Source: DASTQL01 sp035761805
GTDB lineage: Bacteria; Actinomycetota; Actinomycetes; Jiangellales; Jiangellaceae
DNA: 31,493 nucleotides
NCBI GenBank assembly: GCA_035761805.1
Contig: DASTQL010000034.1
Coordinates: 1-31,493, forward strand
Direction of reading: 5' to 3'
Shown piece after piece: positions 1-7,461 of this stretch. Each line of letters begins with the position of its first letter. Positions within the stretch are counted from its first letter, which is position 1. The notes under the pieces are model-generated. The model was given only the letters and a program-made list of their open reading frames with translations. It searched no databases and was not told the DNA's origin. Made by a program: the position numbers and the translations under genes.

Positions 1-1520
1 GCAGCTACCACCTGCAGGAGGCCGGGGCCACGCCGGTCCAGGAGATCGCCTACGCGATGTGCACCGCCGCCGCGGTGCTCGACGCCGTCCGGGACTCCGG
101 CCAGGTCCCCCCGGAGCGCTTCGGTGACGTGGTCGGGCGGATCTCGTTCTTCGTCAATGCCGGCGTCCGGTTCGTCGAGGAGCTGTGCAAGCTGCGGGCC
201 TTCGCGGAGCTGTGGGACGAGGTGACCCGCGAGCGTTACGGCGTGACCGACGAGCGGCTGCGCCGCTTCCGGTACGGCGTGCAGGTCAACTCCCTCGGCC
301 TCACCGAGGCCCAGCCGGAGAACAACGTCCAGCGCATCGTCCTGGAGATGCTGGCGGTGACCCTGTCGAGGCAGGCGCGCGCCCGCGCCGTCCAGCTGCC
401 GGCGTGGAACGAGGCCCTCGGTCTGCCGCGCCCCTGGGACCAGCAGTGGTCGCTGCGGATCCAGCAGGTGCTCGCGTACGAGACCGACCTGCTGGAGTAC
501 GGAGACCTCTTCGACGGGTCGCGCGTGGTCGAAGCCGAGGTGGCGCAGATCGTGGCGGACGCCCGGGCGGAGATGGACCGCGTGCTGGCGATGGGTGGCG
601 CCGTGCCCGCCGTCGAGTCCGGCTACATGAAGCAGCGCCTGGTGGCCGCGCACGCCGAGCGACGGCGCCGGATCGAGAGCGGCGAGGATGTCGTGGTGGG
701 CGTCAACCGCTTCACCGAGACCGAACCGTCGCCCCTGACCGCCGACCTGCGGACGGCGATCCAGACCGTCGACCCGGAGGCCGAGCGGGCGGCGGTGGAG
801 GGCGTGCTGGCCTGGCGGGCCGCGCGCGACGCAGCCCGGGCCGCGGCCGCGCTGGACCGGCTGCGGACCGACGCGCTCACCGGGGTCAACCTCATGGAGG
901 CCTCGCTGGAGTGCGCCCGGGCGGGCGTGACCACGGGCGAGTGGGCAGGGGCCCTGCGTGAGGTCTTCGGCGAGTACCGTGCGCCCACCGGCGTCTCCGG
1001 CGACGTCGGCGTCCACGGGGCCGTGGATGCCGAGCTCGCCGCCGTACGTGCGGCCGTCCGCCGCACGGGGGAGGAGCTGGGGGGCGGCCGGCTGCGGCTG
1101 CTCGTCGGCAAGCCGGGGCTCGACGGCCACTCCAACGGGGCCGAGCAGGTCGCCGTCCGGGCCCGCGACGCCGGCTTCGAGGTCGTCTACCAGGGGATCC
1201 GGCTGACCCCCGCGCAGATCGTCGCCGCGGCGGTCCAGGAGGACGTGCACTGCGTCGGCCTGTCGGTGCTCTCCGGCTCGCACATGCAGCTCGTCCCGGC
1301 GGTGCTGCGTGGCCTCCGCGACGCCGGGCTGTCCGACGTCCCCGTCGTGCTCGGGGGCATCGTCCCGGCCGAGGATGCGGCCGAGCTGCACGCGATGGGC
1401 GTGGCCGAGGTGTTCACGCCCAAGGACTTCGGCCTCACCGAGATCATGGCTCGGATCGTCGAGGCCATCCGTTCCGCACACGGTCTCGCACCGGCGCCCG
1501 AGGCCGTCCCGGCGTCGTGA
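1..1520 (+). CDS. ecm: Ethylmalonyl-CoA mutase (MeaA/Ecm), 5'-partial
   Basis: This B12-dependent mutase converts (2R)-ethylmalonyl-CoA to methylsuccinyl-CoA in the ethylmalonyl-CoA pathway. The gene enters from upstream: the frame is open from base 3 and reads SYHLQEAGATPVQE, the MeaA/Ecm version of the mutase barrel motif (methylmalonyl-CoA mutases read SGYHxxEAGA). About 505 residues are visible of a usual 650-690. The first internal ATG (57) is not the start. The C-terminal B12-binding domain is present at about 1090-1480, with the DxHxxG motif as DGHSNG (1122-1139; His codon 1128, the lower axial cobalt ligand). The surrounding GLDGHSNGAEQ is typical of Ecm rather than of methylmalonyl-CoA mutase. 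The substrate-specificity residues lie in the missing N-terminus, so the Ecm call rests on these two motifs and on the Ccr gene in the window. The stop overlaps the next start (GTGA). Confidence 0.88.
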   Translation, partial: SYHLQEAGATPVQEIAYAMCTAAAVLDAVRDSGQVPPERFGDVVGRISFFVNAGVRFVEELCKLRAFAELWDEVTRERYGVTDERLRRFRYGVQVNSLGLTEAQPENNVQRIVLEMLAVTLSRQARARAVQLPAWNEALGLPRPWDQQWSLRIQQVLAYETDLLEYGDLFDGSRVVEAEVAQIVADARAEMDRVLAMGGAVPAVESGYMKQRLVAAHAERRRRIESGEDVVVGVNRFTETEPSPLTADLRTAIQTVDPEAERAAVEGVLAWRAARDAARAAAALDRLRTDALTGVNLMEASLECARAGVTTGEWAGALREVFGEYRAPTGVSGDVGVHGAVDAELAAVRAAVRRTGEELGGGRLRLLVGKPGLDGHSNGAEQVAVRARDAGFEVVYQGIRLTPAQIVAAAVQEDVHCVGLSVLSGSHMQLVPAVLRGLRDAGLSDVPVVLGGIVPAEDAAELHAMGVAEVFTPKDFGLTEIMARIVEAIRSAHGLAPAPEAVPAS

Positions 1521-2428
1521 CCCCGGAGTGGGAGGCCGAGCACGTCGTCGGTCCCGACAGGGCGGCCGCTCTGGTGGCAGCGCAGTTCCCGTCGCTGCGG
1601 GGCCTACCCGTCGAGCCGATGGCCGAGGGCTGGGACAACACGGTCCACGTGGTGGGTCGTGAGTGGGTCTTCCGCTTCCCGCGTCGCGCCATGGTACTGC
1701 CCGGCGTACGCCGGGAGATCGCGGTGCTGCCACGGGTCGCGTCCTGGCTGCCGTTGCCCGTCCCAGTGCCCGAGCTGGTGGGGGAGCCGACGGACGGCTA
1801 CCCGTGGCCGTTCTGGGGCGCGCGGCTGCTCCCCGGCACGGAGTTGGCCGACGCCGGCGTCCCGGACCGGGACCGGGTGGAGCTGGGCCGGCGGACCGGG
1901 CAGTTCCTGCACGTCCTGCACTCGCCGGCGTTGACCGCCCTGGCCGGTGACCTACCGGTCGACCCGATGAGGCGGGCCGACGCCAGCCTCCGTGCCGCGA
2001 TGGCCGACGAGTGGCTCGCTCGGCTGCGGCAACGCGGGCTTCCCGCGGGGATCGGTGGCATGGACGATCTGCTCGTCGAAGGGGCACGGCTGGGCCCGCC
2101 GGCCGGCGAGCCACGGCTGGCGCACGGCGACCTGCACGTCCGCCACGTGCTCGTCGGCGATCGCGGAGCAGCCACGGGTGTCATCGACTGGGGCGACGTC
2201 TGCCTCGCCGACCCGGCCGTCGACCTGGCGCTGGCCTACGCCGCCTTCTCGGGCGCGGCCCGGGCGGCGCTGCTGGACGCCCACGGGGACGTGTCCGCGG
2301 AGCAGGAGCTGCGCGCCCGGGTCCTGGCCGTGTGCCTCAGCGCGGTGCTGGCCGAGTACGCGGCCGCGGAGGGTCGGGAAGCGCTGCTGGCCGAGGCGCT
2401 GGCCGGCCTGCGCCGCGCCGTCGCCTGA
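1517..2428 (+). CDS. APH/ChoK-family phosphotransferase coupled to ecm
   Basis: A 303-residue protein with the aminoglycoside-phosphotransferase/choline-kinase fold. The N-lobe includes EGWDNTVHVVG and VFRFPRR. The catalytic loop is HGDLHVRHVLV, followed by the metal-binding GVIDWGD and then DPAVDLALAYAAF. The canonical HxDxxxxN loop has His in place of the Asn, as in part of this broad family. The substrate is unknown. The family phosphorylates small hydroxylated metabolites as well as drugs, and nothing here argues for antibiotic resistance. The GTG start overlaps the ecm stop codon by four bases (GTGA), implying translational coupling and co-expression with a metabolic gene. It ends only 7 bp from the convergent response-regulator gene. 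Confidence 0.8.
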   Translation: MTPEWEAEHVVGPDRAAALVAAQFPSLRGLPVEPMAEGWDNTVHVVGREWVFRFPRRAMVLPGVRREIAVLPRVASWLPLPVPVPELVGEPTDGYPWPFWGARLLPGTELADAGVPDRDRVELGRRTGQFLHVLHSPALTALAGDLPVDPMRRADASLRAAMADEWLARLRQRGLPAGIGGMDDLLVEGARLGPPAGEPRLAHGDLHVRHVLVGDRGAATGVIDWGDVCLADPAVDLALAYAAFSGAARAALLDAHGDVSAEQELRARVLAVCLSAVLAEYAAAEGREALLAEALAGLRRAVA

Positions 2429-2435
2429 CGGGGGG

Positions 2436-3071
2436 TCAGCGGCCCGGCGGTGGCAGGAGGCCCCGCTCGTACGCGACCGTCACCGCACGGGTCCGGTCGT
2501 CGACGCCCAGCTTGGTGAACACGTTGAGCAGGTGGGTCTTCACGGTGGCCTCGCCGATGTGCAGCTCCGCCCCGATGGCGGGGTTGGACAGCCCCTTCGC
2601 GACGAGGGCGAGCACCTCCGTCTCGCGCCGGGTCAGGCGCTCACCGGGACCGCGCACCCGCGTCATGAGCTTGCCCGCAACGGGTGGCGCGAGGACGGTC
2701 TCGCCACGGGCGGCCGCCCTGACGGCCTCGGCGAGCTGCCCCCGTGGGGTGTCCTTGAGCAGGTAGCCCGTGGCGCCTGCCTCGACCGCGCGCAGGATGT
2801 CGCCGTCCGTGTCGTACGTGGTCAGGACGAGGACCCGCACGCCGGGGAGCTCGGCGACGATCCGGGCCGTGGCGTCGGCGCCGTCCAGCCGCGGCATCCG
2901 CAGATCCATGAGCACCAGGTCGGGACGCAGCGCCCGCGCCATGACGACGGCCTCCTCGCCGTCGGCGGCCTCGCCGACCACCTCGAGGTCGGGCTCCATG
3001 CCCAGCATCCCGGCCAGCCCCGCCCGTACGACCGGGTGGTCGTCGGCCAGCAGCAGTCGCACGGTGGTCAC
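2436..3071 (-). CDS. NarL/FixJ-family two-component response regulator
   Basis: A 211-residue response regulator. The receiver domain spans about residues 3-120, with acidic pair D10/D11, phosphoacceptor D56 in LVLMDLRMP, a Thr in VLVLTTYDTD and Lys106 in GYLLKDT. The LuxR-type helix-turn-helix is at about 143-205 (LTRRETEVLALVAKGLS, then GEATVKTHLLNVFTKLGV). The GTG start at 3071 gives the usual family N-terminus; a near-copy of its first bases (GTGACCACC) lies just upstream. The cognate kinase is the next gene upstream on the same strand (stop at 3362), but 290 bp separate them instead of the usual overlap. With the ABC-2 exporter genes further upstream this resembles DesKR/LiaSR-like modules that control their adjacent exporter; the regulon is inferred. 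Confidence 0.92.
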   Translation of the reverse strand: MTTVRLLLADDHPVVRAGLAGMLGMEPDLEVVGEAADGEEAVVMARALRPDLVLMDLRMPRLDGADATARIVAELPGVRVLVLTTYDTDGDILRAVEAGATGYLLKDTPRGQLAEAVRAAARGETVLAPPVAGKLMTRVRGPGERLTRRETEVLALVAKGLSNPAIGAELHIGEATVKTHLLNVFTKLGVDDRTRAVTVAYERGLLPPPGR

Positions 3072-3361
3072 GGGTGGTCACGCTATCCGCGGGCGGAGAT
3101 CGACAGGCAGCCCGTCTGCAGCGGGAACACCGAGTCCCTGCGAGCACTGGTGGGGAGGGGAGTCGTTCATCCGGTGGCACTTCTCGTCGTTCGCGCGGAA
3201 GCGGGCTCGAATGCGGCGGTGGGCCGATGCCCCCACGGGCCCAGCCGTGGTGATCGTCCGGAGGCCCGAGCAGCTCGAACAGTGGATCAGCCGCTTCGGC
3301 CGCTCCGCGGTACCGGGAGAGGAGACGCCGGGTGGCAGTGATCACCCGCCGTCCCGAGGTG
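3072..3361. other. 290 bp gap between sensor kinase and response regulator
   Basis: No convincing gene is visible on the minus strand. The plus strand has an open frame (about 3150-3417, ATG at 3209) with strong G/C bias at third positions from about 3142 on. It contains VVIVRRPEQLEQWISRFGRS. A similar but out-of-register string, AVITRRPE, occurs near 3335-3358, so an imperfect direct repeat of roughly 22 bp (GTGATC..CCG..G.CCCGAG) lies about 85 bp apart. An inverted repeat CGGGTG/CACCCG (3329-3334 with 3343-3348) sits next to the kinase stop and could attenuate transcription between kinase and regulator. It may also be a remnant of an inserted gene. I cannot identify it. Confidence 0.3.
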
Positions 3362-4537
3362 TCACGGGACGCTCAGCGCGACGACCGTGCCACCCCCGGG
3401 CGCGGAGTCGACCGTGAGCCGGCCCCCGACCGCCGCCGCCCTCGATCCCATGCCACGGAGACCGAAGCCGCCTGCACTGTCCGGGTCGAAGCCCCGCCCG
3501 TCGTCGCGCACCTCGACGGTCGCGCCGGTGCCCTCGTAGACCAGGCGCAACCGTACGTGGGAGGCGGCGGCATGCTTGCGGACGTTCGCGAGCGCCTCCT
3601 GTGCGGCGCGCAACAGCACCACCTCGCGGTCGGCAGGCAACGGGTGGGCCGTCCCCTCGACGACGACCTCGACCGTGACCCCCACCTCGCGGGAGACGCG
3701 ATCCGCCAGCCGCCGCACGGCGTCCGGCAGCGTCGTGTCCTCCAGGTCGACCGGCCCGAGCGCGGCCACGAGGGCACGCGCCTCGGCCAGGTTGTCCCGG
3801 GCGGTCCGCTCGATCATCGCCAGCCGGTCGCGGGCCGCTGACGGGTCCGTCGCGAGGACGCCGTCCGTGGCCTGGCACAGCGCGACGATGCTGGTGAAGC
3901 CCTGCGCCAGGGTGTCGTGGATCTCGGCGGCCAGCCGCTCCCGCTCGGCCAGGACCCCGCGGGAGTGCTCGGCCTCGGCGAGCTCCGACCTGGTGCGTTC
4001 CAGCTCGGAGATGAGCTCGGCCCGCTGGTCGCTCTCCCGCACGATCCCCGTGATCCACAGCCCCAGCAGCAGCGAGAGGCCCAGGTTGAGCACGCCGGTC
4101 AGGGCCGCGTTGCGCAAGGAGTCCGGCGACAGGCCGTTCTCGAGCAGCTGCACGGCGACGAGACCGCTCACGGCGAGGCAGGACCAGCCGACCGCCCACC
4201 GGGTCGGGAGCAGCGCCCAGATCTGCGGGATCAGGACGAAGAGCAGGAAGTACGCACCGGGCTCCGTGCGGACGATGACGAGGAACGCGATCCAGGCCGG
4301 CACGAGGTAGGGGAGAGCCAGCCGGGGGTCGTCCCGCCCCAGTGCCGGCCGGCCCCAGAGCCAGTAGGACCCGCCCATGACGGCGAGCAGGGCGAGCGTC
4401 AGGGCGTACGGTGTCTCGGGATCCGGCTCGAGGAGCAGGAGGACGGCGACCACGCCGAGGACGCCGTAGAACGCTGCGTGCCAGCCGACGAGCGACCGCT
4501 CCCAGAAGGAGCGGCCGGTCTCACCCGGTCCGGTCAA
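3362..4537 (-). CDS. Two-component sensor histidine kinase (HisKA_3, NarX/DesK type)
   Basis: A membrane sensor kinase of 391 residues. Residues 20-165 are hydrophobic with about five to six predicted transmembrane segments. A short coiled linker follows (residues 168-200). The dimerisation/phosphoacceptor box is AERERLAAEIHDTLAQGF, with His207. The HATPase domain shows AAQEALANVRKHAAA (N box), EVRDDGRGFD (G1), GFGLRGMGSR (G2) and a final GGGTVVALSVP. I chose TTG at 4537 because it overlaps the permease stop (TTGA), which fits translational coupling. The frame stays open further upstream but that part is out-of-frame permease sequence with no kinase homology. There is no extracellular sensory domain, so it probably senses membrane or exporter state; this is inference. 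Confidence 0.9.
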   Translation of the reverse strand: MTGPGETGRSFWERSLVGWHAAFYGVLGVVAVLLLLEPDPETPYALTLALLAVMGGSYWLWGRPALGRDDPRLALPYLVPAWIAFLVIVRTEPGAYFLLFVLIPQIWALLPTRWAVGWSCLAVSGLVAVQLLENGLSPDSLRNAALTGVLNLGLSLLLGLWITGIVRESDQRAELISELERTRSELAEAEHSRGVLAERERLAAEIHDTLAQGFTSIVALCQATDGVLATDPSAARDRLAMIERTARDNLAEARALVAALGPVDLEDTTLPDAVRRLADRVSREVGVTVEVVVEGTAHPLPADREVVLLRAAQEALANVRKHAAASHVRLRLVYEGTGATVEVRDDGRGFDPDSAGGFGLRGMGSRAAAVGGRLTVDSAPGGGTVVALSVP

Positions 4538-5373
4538 CGGTCGTCCCGGCGCTGCCACCGGAAGGTCCGCAGGCAGACGACGAGCGCGGCCACGGCCCAG
4601 AGAGCCAGGACGACGGCCGTTCGGCCGTGCTCCCACGACCCGGCGACCTCCTCCGCGGCGAAGCTGTCGGGCAGGAAGACCGAACGCATGCCCTGGGCCA
4701 GCCACTTCAGCGGGAACAGGGCTGCCACCTGCTGGAGCCAGGCGGGGACCTGGCTGTAGACGAAGAAGACGCCGGAGATGAACTGCAGGATGAGCACAAC
4801 GGGGGTGACCACGGCGCTCGCGCTCTTGCCGGACCGCGGGACGCTCGAGTAGGCGATGCCGCACAGCGTCCCCGCCGTGATGCCCAGCACGGCGACCCAG
4901 GCGAAGGTCACCCACCGGTCGGCGCCGGAGGGCAGGTCGACGCCGAAGACGAGCACCGCCACGGCGAGCAGCAGGACGAGCTGGGCGGCGGCCGTGACGA
5001 GGACCAGGCCGATCTTGCCGAGGAAGTAGGCCGATCGGGGCATCGGAGTCCCGGCCAGCCGTTTGAGCGAGCCGTCGTCCCGCTCCATCGCGATCGTGAT
5101 CGCCAGGTTCTGGAAGCTGACGAGCACGAGGCCCGACGCGACCATGCCGGCGAGGAAGTACTGCGGGAAGCTCACGCCGCCGCCGATGTCCTGGTCGAAC
5201 ACCGTGCCGAAGATCAGCATGAGGATCGCGGGGAAGGAGAAGGTCCAGATGACCTGGTCCTTCTCCCGGAAGAACGCCTTGAGCTCCACCACCACGCGGC
5301 TGGCGGTGATGCGGGCGAGGGAGGTGCCGGCCGGGCGCAGCCCGGTGGCCGGGACGGTCGTCGTCGGGCTCAT
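4534..5373 (-). CDS. ABC-2 type transporter permease (DrrB-like)
   Basis: A 279-residue integral membrane permease. A cytoplasmic N-terminus is followed by the ELKAFFREKDQVIWTF amphipathic segment typical of ABC-2 exporters. About six hydrophobic segments follow, including FSFPAILMLIFGTVF, PQYFLAGMVASGLVLVSF, VLVTAAAQLVLLLAVAVLV, VLGITAGTLCGIAY and VVTPVVLILQFISGVFFVY. The conserved loop MERDDGSLKRLAGTPM and the re-entrant region FPLKWLAQGMRSVFLP are present. Its ATG overlaps the ATPase stop by four bases (ATGA) and its stop overlaps the kinase start, so ATPase, permease and kinase form one coupled unit. The exported substrate (drug, lipid or peptide) cannot be told from sequence. Confidence 0.92.
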   Translation of the reverse strand: MSPTTTVPATGLRPAGTSLARITASRVVVELKAFFREKDQVIWTFSFPAILMLIFGTVFDQDIGGGVSFPQYFLAGMVASGLVLVSFQNLAITIAMERDDGSLKRLAGTPMPRSAYFLGKIGLVLVTAAAQLVLLLAVAVLVFGVDLPSGADRWVTFAWVAVLGITAGTLCGIAYSSVPRSGKSASAVVTPVVLILQFISGVFFVYSQVPAWLQQVAALFPLKWLAQGMRSVFLPDSFAAEEVAGSWEHGRTAVVLALWAVAALVVCLRTFRWQRRDDR

Positions 5374-6236
5374 CGCTGCTCCCCGATCAGTCGCAGGTAG
5401 GTGTCCTCGAGGGTCTCGCGGGTCACCGTCAGGTCGGGGACCTCGCCGCCGAACCGCTCGGCCGCCTCACCGACCACCCGGGTCGGAGTCGTCGTGCTCA
5501 CCTCGTGCGGGACCCCGTCCTCGCGCCAGCGGACCACCGACGCGGAGGAATCGCGCCCGCCCAGTGCCGCGGGCGTGTCCAGTGCGACGAGGCGACCTCG
5601 CGCGATCACGCCGACGCGGTCGGCCAGCTGCTCGGCCTCGTCCAGGTAGTGCGTGGTGAGCAGGATGGTCGTGCCCTCGCCGCTCAGCGCGCGGATGAGC
5701 TCCCAGAACTCCCTGCGGGCCTCCGGGTCGAAGCCGGTGGTGGGCTCGTCGAGGAAGAGCAGCTCGGGTCGACCGAGGATCCCCAGGGCCACGTCCAGCC
5801 GCCGCCGCTGGCCGCCCGAGAGGTGGCGCACCCTGGTCCGCCGCTTCTCCTGCAGACCCACCGCCGCGATCACCTCGTCCACCGACCGGGGACGGGGGTA
5901 GAACGTGGCGAAGTGGCGGAGCAGCTCGGTCACGGTGAGCTCCTCGGCGGACGGGGCCGTCTGCAGGACGATGCCGATCCTGGCCCGCCAGGCGGCCCCC
6001 GCCTCCTCCGGGTCGGCGCCGAGCACCGACACCGCGCCCGCGTCACGCCGCCGGTAGCCCTCGAGGATCTCGACCGTGGTCGTCTTGCCGGCGCCGTTGG
6101 GCCCCAGCAGGGCGAACACCTCGCCCCTGTGGATTTCGAGGTCCACGTCGTCGACGGCGCGCACCTCCTCGTACGTCTTGGTGAGCCCGCGGACGGAGAT
6201 CGCCGTCTCGGTCGCGGTGAGCAGGTCGGTGGTCAT
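5370..6236 (-). CDS. ABC transporter ATP-binding protein (DrrA-like)
   Basis: A 288-residue nucleotide-binding subunit of the exporter. It has Walker A GPNGAGKT (residues 45-52), a Q-loop in GIVLQTAPS, signature LSGGQRRRLDVA, Walker B LLFLDEPTTGFDP and H-loop LTTHYLDEAEQL. The C-terminal extension (about 220-288) ends with TLEDTYLRLIGE, usual in DrrA-type ATPases. ATG at 6236 is chosen because family homology starts just inside it (ISVRGLTKTYEEVRAVDDV). The open frame continues upstream to about 6446 but that part is antisense to nucS and unlike ABC proteins. A GC-rich purine-rich CTGGGGG lies ahead of the start. It is the first gene of the ATPase-permease-kinase unit. Confidence 0.93.
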   Translation of the reverse strand: MTTDLLTATETAISVRGLTKTYEEVRAVDDVDLEIHRGEVFALLGPNGAGKTTTVEILEGYRRRDAGAVSVLGADPEEAGAAWRARIGIVLQTAPSAEELTVTELLRHFATFYPRPRSVDEVIAAVGLQEKRRTRVRHLSGGQRRRLDVALGILGRPELLFLDEPTTGFDPEARREFWELIRALSGEGTTILLTTHYLDEAEQLADRVGVIARGRLVALDTPAALGGRDSSASVVRWREDGVPHEVSTTTPTRVVGEAAERFGGEVPDLTVTRETLEDTYLRLIGEQR

Positions 6237-6292
6237 GCCCCCAGCCTGGCCGTCCCGCACGTGCCGCGTCAGGGTCGAGAGGCGGGTCCTCG

Positions 6293-6312
6293 CCTCCACC
6301 GACCGGTGGAGG
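6293..6312. promoter_or_regulatory. 20 bp dyad between nucS and the ABC/two-component unit
   Basis: CCTCCACCG-AC-CGGTGGAGG has perfect 9 bp arms about a 2 bp centre. It lies 57 bp upstream of the ABC ATPase start and just beyond the nucS stop. The tiny spacer suits a protein-binding operator better than an RNA hairpin, so it is a candidate site for the response regulator encoded at the end of this unit. A termination role for nucS is the alternative. Confidence 0.4.
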
Positions 6313-6318
6313 AGCGGG

Positions 6319-6981
6319 CTAGAAGAGCCGGAGGGAGGGGTCGTCCAGGCCCCGCAGCGCCTCGTAGTCGACGGTGACGCAGGTGATGCCCCGGTCGGCG
6401 GCGAGGGTACGGGCCTGGGGCCGGACCTCCTGGGCGGCGAAGACACCTCGCACCGGGGCCAGCAGCGGGTCCCGGTTGAGCAGCTCGAGGTAGCGGCTCA
6501 GCTGCTCGACCCCGTCGATCTCGCCGCGCCGCTTGACCTCGACGGCGACGGCGGTACCCGCCGCGTCGCGGCAGAGCAGGTCGACCGGCCCGATCGGGGT
6601 GGGGAACTCGCGCCGTACGAGGGTCCAGCCCACCCCGAGGGTGTCGACGTGCGTGGCCAGCAGGGCCTGCAGGTGCGCCTCGACCCCGTCCTTCTGCAGG
6701 CCGGGATCCACGCCCAGGTCGTGCGAGGAGTCGTGCAGCACCTGGTCGACCGTGATGACCAGCTGCTCGCCGGCCGGGTTGGCCACGGTCCAGACAGAGC
6801 CGTCACCCTCGTCCAGGCGGCACGGCGGGCTCATCCAGTTCAGCGGCTTGTAGGCGCGGTCGTCCGCGTGAACCGACACCGAGCCGTCGGCCTTGACCAG
6901 CACCAACCGGGTCGCCATGGGTAGGTGCGCGGTCAGCCGGCCCACGTAGTCGACCTGGCACCGGGCGATGACGAGGCGCAC
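6319..6981 (-). CDS. nucS: Mismatch-specific endonuclease NucS
   Basis: NucS/EndoMS cuts both strands at mismatches and carries out the MutSL-independent mismatch repair of many Actinobacteria. The protein is 220 residues. The N-terminal dimerisation/DNA-binding domain reads RLVIARCQVDYVGRLTAHLP and HADDRAYKPLNWMSPPC. The C-terminal RecB-like nuclease domain has PVDLLCRD (D134) and AVEVKRRG (E148, K150); the D-14-E-2-K spacing is that of characterised NucS. The extreme C-terminus DPSLRLF is the conserved sliding-clamp-binding tail. I chose GTG at 6981 because family members begin (M/V)RLVIA; GTG at 6990 would add three residues and is possible. It is transcribed with or after the STAS gene, whose stop is 22 bp upstream. 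Confidence 0.95.
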   Translation of the reverse strand: MRLVIARCQVDYVGRLTAHLPMATRLVLVKADGSVSVHADDRAYKPLNWMSPPCRLDEGDGSVWTVANPAGEQLVITVDQVLHDSSHDLGVDPGLQKDGVEAHLQALLATHVDTLGVGWTLVRREFPTPIGPVDLLCRDAAGTAVAVEVKRRGEIDGVEQLSRYLELLNRDPLLAPVRGVFAAQEVRPQARTLAADRGITCVTVDYEALRGLDDPSLRLF

Positions 6982-7003
6982 GGCGTGCACCGTAGCCCGT
7001 GGA

Positions 7004-7381
7004 TCAGCGCAGCCGCCCGACGACCTCCAGCGCGGGACCGACGATGCACGACCCCAGTCCGAGGGCCTCGAGGGCGCGTCGGAACGGCCGGCTCGGCCGG
7101 CGCAGCTCCAGGCTGCCGCCGCGCGCGGCGAGGCCGGCCCGGACCCGTGCCAGCGGCGCCAGGCATCCCCCGTCGGCGAGGATGCCCCGGCCGAGGTCGA
7201 CCTCGAGCCGGAGGAGCGGAGGGCGCCGTCCGGGCATCGACAAGGCCTGCAGCACCTCGGCCAGGAGGCAGGACGAGTCCGCGTCCAGACGCCCCTCGAC
7301 GACGACGAGCGCCGCCGGGCCGTGCGGGTGCACCGTCAGTGACAGCAGGCCGGCCTCGGCGGGGATGGAGTCGACGGTCAC
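7004..7381 (-). CDS. STAS-domain protein lacking the usual phosphoacceptor serine
   Basis: A 125-residue protein with an anti-sigma-factor-antagonist-like STAS fold. Beta strands PAALVVVEGRLDADS and LLRLEVDLGRG are followed by a helix and then LAARGGSLELRRPSRPFRRALEALGL, a good match to the C-terminal half of SpoIIAA-type domains. Where antagonists carry DSSG with a phosphorylated Ser/Thr, this protein reads ADGGC (D70-C73), so regulation by serine phosphorylation looks unlikely. The frame is open far upstream, but STAS similarity begins at about residue 10, and GTG at 7381 (TVDSIPAEAG) is the sensible start. It lies 80 bp downstream of the GAF-ANTAR gene on the same strand, suggesting a shared stress-response or signalling unit. 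Confidence 0.72.
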   Translation of the reverse strand: MTVDSIPAEAGLLSLTVHPHGPAALVVVEGRLDADSSCLLAEVLQALSMPGRRPPLLRLEVDLGRGILADGGCLAPLARVRAGLAARGGSLELRRPSRPFRRALEALGLGSCIVGPALEVVGRLR

Positions 7382-7461
7382 GCACGCTCCCGGTGTCGGG
7401 GCCGCGCCCTCGTGGGCGGGTCGCTCCCGGTCGGCTGCTGGCTGAACCGCTGGTGCCCTCT

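Noticed and set aside
1517..2428. An aminoglycoside-resistance gene
   Set aside because: Only the broad kinase fold is shown. Coupling to ecm and the changed loop residue do not support drug phosphorylation.
3362..4915. A longer histidine kinase with an extra 126 N-terminal residues
   Set aside because: The extra part lies inside the permease gene in another frame and is not hydrophobic or kinase-like; TTG at 4537 fits the overlap pattern of the operon.
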